DNA of 51,430 nucleotides from Lingula anatina (lineage: Eukaryota; Brachiopoda; Lingulata; Lingulida; Lingulidae), in the NCBI RefSeq assembly GCF_001039355.2, contig NW_019776157.1:308359-359788 (forward strand), in the 5' to 3' direction. The notes beneath the pieces are model-generated. The model made no database searches and was not told where the DNA came from. It was given only the letters and a program-made list of their open reading frames with translations. Made by a program: the position numbers and the translations under genes. This document shows, piece by piece, positions 12,401 to 25,452 of this stretch. How positions within the stretch are numbered: the stretch's first letter is position 1; each line of letters begins with the position of its first letter.

Positions 12401-15400
12401 GATACATGTAGATGACAACCCTTTATTGCATGAAAAATACATGTTAAAGTAAGGCAGAAAAGGCCTGTGAATGGACCTTTGAAAATTAGCACAAAAGTCA
12501 GTATTAAAAAAAAAATAATAATAATAATAAATAAATAAAAAAGAAAGAAAATTCTTTTTAAAAAAGATCCTATTAGTATCAATGTTAATAATTTTAAGTA
12601 AATGATAAAGGTAAATATCATTTTTGACTCTTATTATCCCGATGCCAAACCCCAACAAAAGTGTCCATCCAGCATGTTTAGTTTTATCAAATGTTAAGAG
12701 GAAAAATGAATCTAATACTGGACGTACAAAGTAACAATGCAGTAATCTGACATTGAGATCAGTATCCATGAGTTTCAACTGCGAAAAGAGTGTCAGTGAC
12801 CTGATGGGCTGGTCATGTGACAGGCAAGATGGCTATATAGGTATTTGCTGGAAGGCCCAATCCCAGATATGAGAAAGATTAAATCTCAAATTCGTCTTTG
12901 AGAAGAGATCTAATCTCCTGTATTTGAACCAGACAGTCTGTCAGCAGATTTTTAGTCATCTGTCCTGTCACATGACCAGCCAATTGTATACGTCTCTGAC
13001 ACTCATTCAGCTGACTCATTTACCTGTTGATGATTGTAGCTTACAACATCCCAGCCCTGAATTATTACTCATTTTAAGCGCAGTATTAGATAATTATATC
13101 TTTAATTTCCTTTACATGATACCAGTCCACTGAATGTGTCAGGACATTCACTCTCTCATGCCCACTGTCAATTTCAAGACATACTTCTTTTGATGTTCTA
13201 AAATTTATTAAAATAAAATGTCGTAATTCAAATTTTTTTCTAACAGAATCTTTCCATCAAGAACATTCCATGTACATACTTTGCCATATTTGATGGCCAT
13301 GCTGGAACTGGTGCTGCCCTTATGGCAATGAACTTACTGGATTATCATGTCAAGGTAAGGTGACAGCCATGAACTTAATTAGTGGTATATACAATGTATC
13401 ACTTTATGGTAATAGCATGATGTCTAAATAATGCCATGGACTTACTGGATTATCATGTCAAGGTAAGGTGACAACAATGAACTTAATTAGTGGTATATAC
13501 AATGTATCACTTTATGGTAATAGCATGTCTTAAAGCAATAATAACTCTTCCTTTGAGATTCAAAATTCCGCAAGAAATACATTGTAAACAACGCCTGGAA
13601 ATATATTCTATTGCATTTTCCCACTAAAACGACTGTTATTGTAGTAAAACTAAAATTTGTGCTTGTCACTTGGGCTTTCGATGCCTTTCTTCACGGTCGA
13701 CAAGTGCATCCGTTGCCAATGACGTTTAGGTGTCACGCGGATTCTCGCGTTCATTTGAGACCAAAATAACATGGCGGGAAACCCTCAGACGTAAGTTGCA
13801 AGTTTTTGTACAGTGCGTCGGATAACGAAAAGCCCAGAATTGCACACATTGTAGATATAAATGCATTTTGAGCAATAAGACGAATATATCTTATGAATCT
13901 TATAATATTGTTATATAGTGTTGTTGTTGTCTGCTTTTCCCGCGGTTTTAAGTAGGTCACCAGAAACTATCGCTCGATATCGCATGACTATGCCATGTCA
14001 GAGAGAGGGCTCCGTCAATTAAAATCTCTTAAGAGATTTTAACAAAAAAAATGTACGTTTAGGAAAAAAAACCTGGATTAACTTTGAATGCAGGAATGGG
14101 GTCGTTGACCAAGTACGGTAAGTACGGTAAGTACGGGAAAATTGCCGTTTTTTCCAGGAAAATCTCATTTTTGGCCAAAACGAAGAGTTATTATGACTTT
14201 AATAATGCCATGAACTTACTGGGTTATCAAGCTACCTAGGGCAATGTGAACATGTGGCAATTTTGAACTTATGTACTGGATAATTGTTTCTTGGTAATAT
14301 CCAAATTATGACAAGGCAATGACATGAACTTACTAATACTGCAGTATTAATTCATGATAATGAAATAATATCAGAAAAATTTCATGAAATTTCTTAATGA
14401 TTATGTCATGGTAATGTCATGAACCAAAAACAATATCAAGTGAAGGTAATCTTTCCAAATTTTTTAAAAACTTTACGATTCTGATATGTAGATATATGAT
14501 GTAAAGTTTTTTTTTTATGGAATAATCTCTAAAGAGACTTTTATGAAGGTAAAGCCATCTTTGAAAGTACACATGGTCTGATTGCAAGCACAGATTCCAG
14601 AATTATTGTGATAACTGCTGTTTTGGTGGTAAAATGGAATTTATTATATTTCCATGAGTTGTTTACAATATTTTTAACAGTTGTTATCACTTTAAGTTGT
14701 GATAGACTTTGTATTTCAGCAACAGGCCCTGTCTGGTATCTCAAAGAACATTAATCTGTGTCTTAAGATGAAAAAGACTATATAAAAGGGATAGGCTCAG
14801 ATGCTGTGTTTTCCACAAACTCAAAGGATCAGAGCTTTGACATTTTAAAGGCGCTTTTCTCTAATGTGATAATTGCAGGCACTNAAGCTATGTTTTGTTT
14901 TTACTGTTATAAACCCAGCAAAATAATTCATTTATTTGATGACTACAGATTTGTCTTGGTTCAAAGTAGTCTAAATTTTTGGTCTCAAAGTTTAGTCTGA
15001 AGATAATTTTCTAGGCTTAAGCTCAAAAAGATGAAACAAAAATATTTATATAATCTTTCAAAGATACAGTTGACTGGTGTTCATTTTGAGCTTTAGTTTA
15101 CTGTAACCATGCAGGGCCCTTTTGTAATGATTTCAATTTAGTATTTTCATTCTTTTTTATTTTTTTCCTTTGCAGAGTGATCAATGGAGGAAAAAGTAAA
15201 TACAATGAAGACCAAGCCAAAGCTGTACAGTTCATGTTGAAGCCACCCTCTGTACAACCAAATTCTGAAGACAACCGTGTACTTAGCAAGAAGAAGACGG
15301 AGCCAGTGGAACTAAAGCACATTACAACAACTGTAAGGTGGAAAAGATAAAAATGAATCAGATGTAATCTTTAGTAAAATGAAAATAAAGGCCTGACAGA

Positions 15401-18400
15401 TACATGTAGATGACAACCCTTTATTGAGTGAAAAATGAATGTTTAAGTAAGGCAGAAAAGGCCAAGCTTTCATAATTCTGTGAATGGACCTTTGAAAATT
15501 AGCACAAAAGTTAGTATTAAAAAATATATAAAAATAATAATAATAAATAAATAATAAAGAAAATTCTTTTTAAAAAAGTTCCTATTAGTATCAATGTTAA
15601 TATTATGAAGTAAATGATAAAGGTAAATATCATTTTTGACTCTTATTATCCCAATGCCAAATCCCAACAAAAGTGCCCATCCAGCATGTCCAGTTTTATC
15701 AAAAACGAAGAGGAAAATTAAATCTAATACTGGACATACAAAGTAACAATGCAGTGATCTGACATTGAGATCAGTATCCAAGAGCTTCAACTGCGAAAAG
15801 AGTGTCAGTGACCTGATGGGCTGGTCATGTGACAGGCAAGATGGCTATATAGGTATCTGCTGGAAGGCGCAGTCCCAGATATGAGAAAGATTTAATCTCA
15901 AATTCATCTTTGAGAAGAGATCTAATCTCCTGTATTTGAACCAGACAGTCTGTCAGCAGATTTTTAGTCATCTGTCCTGTCACATGACCAGCCAATTGTA
16001 TACGTCTCTGACACTCATTCAGCTGACTCATTTACCTGTTGATGATTGTAGCTTACAACATCCCAGCCCTGAATTATTACTCATTTTAAGCGCAGTATTA
16101 GATAATTATATCTTTAATTTCCTTTACATGATACCAGTCCACTGAATATGTCAGGACATTCACTCTCTCATGCCCACTGTCAATTTCAAGACATACTTCA
16201 TTTGATGTTCTAAAATTTATTAAAATAAAATGTCATTATTCAAATTTTTTTCTAACAGAATCTTTCCATCAAGAACATTCCATGTACATACTTTGCCATA
16301 TTTGATGGCCATGCTGGAACTGGTGCTGCCCTTATGGCAATGAACTTACTGGATTATCATGTCAAGGTAAGGTGATAACCATGACCTTAATTAGTGGTAT
16401 ATACAATGTATCACTTTATGGTAATAGCTTGATGACGTAGTAGTGTCATGAACTTATTTGATTATCATGCTTCCTAGGGTAACGTGAATGTCATGAACTT
16501 ACTGGGTTATCAAGCTACCTAGGGCAATGTGAACATGTGACAATTTTGAACTTATATACTGGATAATTGTTTCTTGGTAATATCCAAAGTATGACAAGGC
16601 AATGACATGAACTTACTAATACTGCAGTATTAATTCATGATAATGAAATAATGTCAGAAAAATTTCATGAAATTTCTTAATGATTATGTCATGGTAATGT
16701 CATGAACCAAAAACAATACAAGTGAAGGTAATCTTTCCAAATTTTTTAAAAACTTTACGATTCTGATATGTAGATATATGATGTAAAGTTTTTTTTTTTT
16801 TTGGAATAATCTCTAAAGAGACTTTTATGAAGGTAAAGCCATCTTTGAAAGTCCACATGGTCTGATTGCAAGCACAGATTCCAGAATTATTGTGATAACT
16901 GCTGTTTTGGTGGTAAAATGGAATTTATTATATTTCCATGAGTTGTTTACAATATTTTTAACAGTTGTTATCACTTTAAGTTGTGATAGACTTTGTATTT
17001 CAACAACAGGCCCTGTCTGGTATCTCAAAGAACATTAATCTGTGTCTTAAGATGAAAAAGACTATATAAAAGGGATAGGCTCAGATGCTGTGTTTTCCAC
17101 AAACTCAAAAGATCAGAGCTTTGACATTTTAAAGGCGCTTTTCTCTAATGTGATAATTGCAGGGGTAGGTGTCTTAATGTGTGACATGTTGGGAATTCTT
17201 GTTTTCCTTCTTGGAAAATAGCTTTTATCATGGTTTTGTTTGATTCAATTATCAAATCCCTCACAGATGGAGCTTGATTAAACTATTTAAATGGTATTAT
17301 ATACAGTGCATGTGTACGAATGCCAGTATTGCTAACATTATGATAGTAATTCTCAAAAATGGGGAGATATATTTTGTATCATATATTTAATGGTTAAAAG
17401 AGTAATTCATTCCTAAAGATACTAAACATGACAGTTAGGCTGCATTCACATGAAAAATCTATTTTCGAAAAATCTAAAAATCTATTTGCGGTATCTTGTG
17501 ATCACGGTCTGTGCACTGGATATCCCACGGCGTAATTACGGGCAGCGCAAGCCAGTTACTTCCAAAGCTGTAATTAATTCTCGGTGCTGCCAGTAATTAC
17601 GCCGCAGGAAACTCAGGGCACAGACCGTGATCACAAGATACCGCAAATAGATTTTTAGAAAATAGATTTTCCATGTGAACGCAGCCTTAAACGAGGCATG
17701 TACGTGAATAATAGAGAGTTCAGTTTCCAATATCTTTGGAAACACATTTGAGAATATGAAACTCCATGTCAGAATAACAGTCTGTCATTTTTACTAGAAG
17801 TGCTAGTTGTCTGGTAATGTTTGGATAAAACTCTTTTTCTGTTTTAATTCAGACCAAGCTTTTGTCTTGAATGGACCTTAGTTTAAAGAGAAAGAGAAGT
17901 TGTCATGCTGTCAATCTTCCATACTCCATAGATCTTATACTGTACTGTCTCAGATGTAATCCTTGAGGGATATAATATGGAGTCAGATTGATCTATGGAT
18001 TATAGCTCTCAATCTTGCATCAACATCAGTAAGGACACATTCAAATTGGACAAGTAAAGGTCACCTTAAGGTCAGAATACGGCCGTGGTGGTGGGTGGGG
18101 GGGGGGGGGGGGGNCACATCAGTATTCACAATTATAAATTAAATCGTATCAATTTCACATTTATCTTGATCCTTAAATTCTTATGATATGGCAAGTTCCC
18201 TGCTGTATAATTTCCTTGATGCGTCTGTCCTAAAAAATCTCTTTTAAAATGTCCAAAGTTCTGTCCATCTCTTCCTTGGAAATGTAATTTTTGTTACGAA
18301 AACATGATACTACTGAGTTGATGTGGCACTTGCCCAAATAGTCCATTCCTTCGATTAACCACTCAGTGAGGACTTGCCCTCTTTTCTTCAGATATTTCAC

Positions 18401-21400
18401 ACTCACTTGATCATTGTCCACCCTTATGACTTCTGCGGCATCAAATGACTTGGGTCCAAGACCAATCGCAACTACATCACCAAGGGCAAAGAGAGAAAGA
18501 AAAAAGAAAGACTTCCTTCAAAGGCAAAAATCAAGAAATACATGTATATTGTTTTGAATATGAAATTCTAACATTAAATTCCTGCGGTATATTGTGATTT
18601 TAAATAAAATTAAAACTGTACATTTTTATGTTAGATTGAAGTGAATTTTCAATTGTTTGTGACAAATAAAAGGCCATGTCTAATTTAAAAATAAATGTAC
18701 CTTGTTTGTTAATGCTATATTCCTAAGCTCTCCTGTCAAAACATTAAAAGTATGCTGCACTAGTACTTCCACAAGTCTTTCCTTGCTTTAGAAATTATCT
18801 GAGACAGTATCTGAATCACCCTTATCAATTAGGCAATTAGCACTTACTTGCCAAGAGACCACCCTTTGCTACTCACACAATGGCCCTCTACTTGATTGCT
18901 ACCTTCACCTGTCTGGCTGGAGAGTAAGTCCAAGTTTGATCTGAATGTGTGTGGGGAGATAATTGCTTTGCCACTTCAGTTGAATTTAGACCAATTATAG
19001 TCTTACTCACTGCAATTTAAGTTTGTTTTTAGTCTTAAGACTAAATTAAGAGTCCCTCCTTAATTTTTAAGACCGGTTCAGTCTAGTGTTGGACTGAAAT
19101 TGCACTTTAAGATCAAATCAGGCCCACTAGTGAGGGGTAGGTGTGTTAATGTGTGACATGTTGGGAATTCTTGTTTTCTTTCTTGGAAAATAGCTTTTAT
19201 CATGGTTTTGTTTGATTCAATTATCAAATCCCTCACAGATGGAGCTTGATTAAACTATTTAAATGGTATTATATACAGTGCATGTGTACGAATGCCAGTA
19301 TTGCTAACATTATGATAGTAATTCTCAAAAATGGGGAGATATATTTTGTATCATATATTTAATGGTTAAAAGAGTAATTCATTCCTAAAGATACTAAACA
19401 TGACAGTTAGGCTGCATTCACATGAAAAATCTATTTTCGAAAAAATCTAAAAATCTATTTGCGGTATCTTGTGATCACGGTCTGTGCACTGGATATCCCA
19501 CGGCGTAATTACGGGCAGCGCGAGCCAGTTACTTCTAAAGCTGTTATTAATTCTCGGTGCTGCCAGTAATTACGCCGTGGGATACTCAGGGCACAGACCG
19601 TGATCACAAGATACCGCAAATAGATTTTTAGAAAATATATTTTCCATGTGAACGCAGCCTTAAACGAGGCATGTACGTGAATAATAGAGTTCAGTTTCCA
19701 ATATCTTTGGAAACACATTTGAGAATATGAAACTCCATGTCAGAATAACAGTCTGTCATTTTTACTAGAAGTGCTAGTTGTCTGGTAATGTTTGGATAAA
19801 ACTCTTTTTCTGTTTTAATTCAGACCAAGCTTTTGTCTTGAATGGACCTTAGTTTAAAGAGAAAGAGAAGTTCTCACGCTGTCAATCTTCCATACTCCAT
19901 AGATCTTATACTGTACTGTCTCAGATGTAATCCTTGAGGGATATAATATGGAGTCAGATTGATCTATGGATTATAGCTCTCAATCTTGCATCAACATCAG
20001 TAAGGACACATTCAAATTGGACAAGTAAAGGTCACCTTAAGGTCAGAATACGGCCGTGTTGGTGGTGGGGGGGACTAATACTTGTCTTATTTGAATTGAA
20101 ATAAGCTAAACCAGTATCACAAGGATATTTGCATTTGGTGATAATGTTTTATTTTTGATGATTTAGGCATTTTACCCTGTTCAAAATGGAAAGTAAATTG
20201 TTTGTAGAACATACTAGAGGACTTGTCCCCTCTGTAGAACTCAAAAGTCTGATCACATTACACCAGTTCTTCATGATTTACATTGGTTACCTATATCTCA
20301 AAGGATAATTTATAAAATGATACTTATGACTTTTAACATTTTAAAGGGCGACTGTCCATATTATAGAACAAGCTAGTTCCATCAGAACATAAAGGTCAAC
20401 AGTGGGCAAATTCTACCAAAGCAAAAAAAAAAGAATGTAAAAGCAGATGGTCATGTAAGTTATGAGATTAGTTTTATGGTCTGTTTAAAATCAAATCAAA
20501 TCAAATGTCTCCATAGCACTTCTGATAGTGAAAAAGAAATTAAAAACCTTTTTTATTTACGGAATAGTATATCGTTGATTTATGCCCCATATTTTCTTTT
20601 GATTATCTTTAAAATAATCTTTGTAGTTTAAAATTCTATATGCAGTAATAATATGTAGCAATTAAGCAGTACTAGGCCATACACACGTGTATTGTGGTCT
20701 TTTTTTCTTGAAAGAAATTAATTATCTAGACATTCAGGACATTGGCTGTCCTAGCCAACTATAGGGATGAAGAAAAGTGATTTAAGTATTTGAAAATATT
20801 TACTTAGTACTAAGTATTTCTGTGAGTTAAGGAGTTTTCCTTGCTATATGCCAACAATTGTACATACACAGTGTTTTTCAACATTGTCGTCAGCAGCTTT
20901 TTTTTTAAATTTCATTTCAGTTCTTTAATATGGTTTAAAACATTTTGTTAACATTCATGATGTACACTCAGTGACTTAATGTCATTCCACATGATTTTAT
21001 AGCCCTCTGACCGATGTTTATGAAAAAATAATAAGTATATTTTTGATCTTATTGAGTATGGTGTGGATACACCCTAATGGTCACTGACATTCCCTTTAGT
21101 CTCTTGTATTATTAACCTAAGTACTGATCCATTAAGACTTAGCTGCCAGAAAAAATCTTTTTAATCCCATCGGTCCCTGAACTATGACTCAAGTGGGCTG
21201 TTGAGAATACAGGATTCCAGGCAGAGAATTTAAACTCTGTGCAGTGGATGTGTCTGAAGCACAGACTGAATTAATATCCCTAGAGATGTCAACACTTTTA
21301 CTGTATTTTCACGCAAGGTACACCATAACCAGAACATCACTGTTTACCAGATTATGATCTGTAAATAAGTTTAAAAATCTAATGGCTCAAAGCAAAAACA

Positions 21401-22707
21401 GTTGCCAATAACAAAATTTACAAAATATAACTGCCTCAGCTTTCATTTATTGGCATTTGACATGAAACCAGTGTTACTGCATGTGGCAGACTAAAACTAT
21501 GTACAGGTTGGTGTGGGCCACGTAAACATGGGTGTGCATGAGCATCACGTATGCTGTCGCAGAATTTTCAGCCTATGTCTGTGTTCTTGTATATAACTTT
21601 CGTATGTTAATTAGCATTTACATGTAGTAAATCTCATCATTTTAATGCATGGCACTTTATTTACTCATTTCAGGAGAAGCTTTTAGACTGCATTGATCTC
21701 ATATTATCAAAGAAAGGCCTGCTTCCTCCACAGTCTCCTGGGGCTGAGCAAAACTCTATCTATGCAGCCACGCCCAGGTATGGCATGACAAGCAAAGAGT
21801 CCAGTATCAGTGTAGAAGATTTGGTGTGTGGGGCACTAGAGGCAGCTTTTGTTGAAATGGTAAGAAGTGGATCAGTGGGTACTGTATGTAGACTGTACGT
21901 GTATGTCCAAAAACAGAAGAGAACTTATAGTATTGATTTAGGAAAAGGGGAGGGGGGTTTACACAGATGATTATACTTGACTAGATCTGCCTCCTTGTCA
22001 ACTTTTATGTTTCTTAGGTTAAATTAATAATAAGTTTGTATTCTTTGATGTCAGTTTATGTTAAATAGCTATATATGTTCTATATTTTATATTGACTCTT
22101 ATATGACTACTGAAGCTCCCCAATCTACTAGTACTTAAAATAACATGACTTTTTTATTTCATTGCCCTTTAACTTGAGATTTTGGACAATTTTTCATTAA
22201 TTTTATTATTTTTATGCTTTTAAAGTTCAATATACAGTTCAATTCAAGTAATACAGCTCAATTGTACAGAAGGCAATGTAATATGTCTTTCAGGATAACC
22301 ATATAGCGCGTGAGAGGACCACATTTCGGATAATAGGGGGGTGCACGGCCCTGGTGGCCTTGTTCTTCATGGACAAGTTGTATGTGGCAAATGCAGGGGA
22401 TTGCAGGTACTACAGAAATTACGTAGCCTTTATAGTCAAAAATATAAAATGACAATGGCGGGATGTTAACATTTTATGTTTTATCCTGATTCTTACCCTG
22501 TGTTATTAGTTGAAGGGAATTTGTAAGTTGAATGTTTTTTGTAACTTGAATGTAATGATTTATCACAATGAAGATTATTTCCTTCATTCCTTCAGGGCTG
22601 TGATAGTGAAAGATGGGACCTCTATACAAATGTCTAAAGATTTCACACCTGAGTCAGAGAGGCAAAGACTACAGTATTTAGTGAGTATTTTGTTGGGATC
22701 TGTTCTG

Positions 22708-22762
<55 letters not shown>

Positions 22763-24173
22763 CACAAATGACTAGTGTAATGAATCTTGCAGGTGATTGA
22801 AAAAAAAAGAGAAAGAATTGAATTTGTGTTTTTATAATTCTGAAAACATGGATGTTAACTTTACGTAAATATTTTCTTACTATTCCCTCACCATTAACAT
22901 GAGCCACCACCTGATGAGTTCACACATCCAGAAAGTGTTAACAAATGTTGAAACTTGGCATTCTTAATAAATTATACTTTTGAAATACATCTAGGGAAAA
23001 GGCTATTAACACATTTTTTCCATAATTATCCAGGGATATCTTCAGCCAGAGCTACTACATAATGAGTTCACACATCTAGATTTCCCCAGACGTGTCCATA
23101 AAAAAGACATTGGAAAAAGGATGCTGTACAGGGATGCACAGATGTCTGGTTGGTAAGACAAAATTCACAAATTTTGAGAGTTTCATATTATAAAATAGAG
23201 TAATAAGGTTCTCATTTAATTCAAATATAACAAACTCAGTCACTAAATTTCACAATATTCAAAATTTTTTTCAGAAAGTTATGATTAAGGCATTTTAAAT
23301 GTTGATCTGTAAAGGTCGCATATTTTTTCATTGAGCCACTGAATATTGTAAAAATTTTCTTGAATATACTTGACATTCGGTTAAAAAATCAAATAAAAGT
23401 GTAGAAATATTAGCTCAATAGTTATGTATCTAACATTATCATTATAATCATTATATTCACTTCAGGGCATACAAGACAGTAGAAGAGGGTGACCTCAAGT
23501 TTCCTCTGGTATTTGGAGATGGGAAAAGGGTAAAATAAGTTTCTGAAAGCCCAATTAGGCTCCGTTCACATGAAAAATCTATTTTCTATTTGCGGTATCT
23601 TGTGATCACAGTCTGTGCCCTGAATACCCCACGGCGTAATTACTGGCAGCGCGAGCCAGTTACTTCCAAAGCTGTTATTAATTCTCGGCGCTCAGAGTGA
23701 TCACAAGATACCACGAACAGAAAATAGATTTTTAGAAAATAGATTTTTCATGTGAATGGAGTCTTACACTAGGCTTCACCTCCTGTTTCACAAAAGAACT
23801 ATAAAAAATGAAAGTAGGTTTTTATTTCTGCAACCTCATTTCCTTTATTTGGACCCAGGATTAAACAGACAGTTCTTTTGCTGCACAGGTTCCCTTTCAA
23901 GGCCTAAATATGGTCACTTATTTTAGTCTTGCATGTTCTGATGCAGCTGATGTTCTGTGGAGGCAGGTATTGTGTTAGTTGAAAATTATGACCACATTTT
24001 CTGGATTGTGCTGTTTGTCCTTTATAACACAATGAGAATCCCCAACTAAGGAGTTAATATGGCATTTGAAATTATTACATGCTTATACATGATTATTGGC
24101 ATATTAGCAAAATACATGGCTATTCATGTTACTAATAAAGTTCTACTTATTGGTCACATCTACAGTTTTTATC

Positions 24174-24206
<33 letters not shown>

Positions 24207-25397
24207 CTTGTGAAAGATGCAAGTTTTAAAGTTAACATTGTATCTTTGTTATTTTTTTTTCATTTTTTAATGCTATATATCAGATCATGAAGTTTTATAG
24301 AATATATATTAGCGTCTGTATGTGAAATAAAGCTTTACCCCCACCCCCCTCCCCCACCAAAAAAAAGGGGGGGGGTCTACAGTTATATAATAGTTCGAAT
24401 TTTTCTGTAATGTAAATATTTCTATTTTAACAGGCCAGGGTGCTAGCCACAATAGGTGTAACACGGGGATTTGGAGATCACGACTTAATGGTGCATGATT
24501 CTAATATACATATAAAACCATTCCTAACTCCAGTACCAGAGGTAAGGGTACAGCTGTGCAATACATAAACACACACACACACACACACGCACACGCACAC
24601 ACACATGCACGGGTGCAAGCAATAATTCACCTACAGCTACCTACTTAATTAGTAAGGCCCATAGTCAGAGGTTGAGATATCACAAATCTAACCATTACGT
24701 ACCCTACTATGATGAGGAGGAGTACATTGTCAGATTATTTCAAAGTTCAAAAAGGTGAGCAGGGCTCACAGTGCGTATCATAAATGTATTTTGTAAGTAA
24801 TTTAAATGTCATGTCATAATGAAATGGAACTTTGAAATAAATGATTGGGTATTTGAACATGTTTGGTAAAAAATGTTCCNCAACAATTTTTCATTAATTT
24901 TATTATTTTTATGCTTTTAAAGTTCAATATACAGTTCAATTCAAGTAATACAGCTCAATTGTACAGAAGGCAATGTAATATGTCTTTCAGGATAACCATA
25001 TAGCGCGTGAGAGGACCACATTTCGGATAATAGGGGGGTGCACGGCCCTGGTGGCCTTGTTCTTCATGGACAAGTTGTATGTGGCAAATGCAGGGGATTG
25101 CAGGTACTACAGAAATTACGTAGCCTTTATAGTCAAAAATATAAAATGACAATGGCGGGATGTTAACATTTTGTTTTATCCTGATTCTTACCCTGTGTTA
25201 TTAGTTGAAGGGAATTTGTAAGTTGAATGTTTTTTGTAACTTGAATGTAATGATTTATCACAATGAAGATTATTTCCTTCATTCCTTCAGGGCTGTGATA
25301 GTGAAAGATGGGACCTCTATACAAATGTCTAAAGATTTCACACCTGAGTCAGAGAGGCAAAGACTACAGTATTTAGTGAGTATTTTGTTGGGATCTG

Positions 25398-25452
<55 letters not shown>

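Larger units (their letters stand above)
11897..14879. repeat. Haplotype A copy of the exon 2-3 block (partner 14887-17163)
   Basis: From about 11897 the sequence is matched almost base for base by 14887-17160, including both exons and their splice sites. Differences are small intronic indels plus a large insertion here (about 13430-14202) that is missing in the partner. The block ends at AGG (14877-14879), just before the CACT and the N at 14884. Confidence 0.85.
22187..24876. repeat. Haplotype A copy of the exon 5-9 block (partner 24884-27286)
   Basis: It contains exons 5-9 with identical splice sites to the partner. Relative to it, this copy has an extra 206-bp MITE (23558-23763), an extra (TA)n near 24176-24205 and other small indels. 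It ends at the N at 24880. Confidence 0.85.

Noticed and set aside
12140-12778. 212-codon open frame on the minus strand
   Set aside because: It is antisense to exon 2 of the phosphatase and runs through A/T-rich intron sequence. The haplotype B counterpart is split into shorter frames, and it has no recognisable domain.
22584-22910. 108-codon minus-strand ORF
   Set aside because: It is antisense to exon 6 and a (TG)n repeat, giving an artificial Thr-His run.
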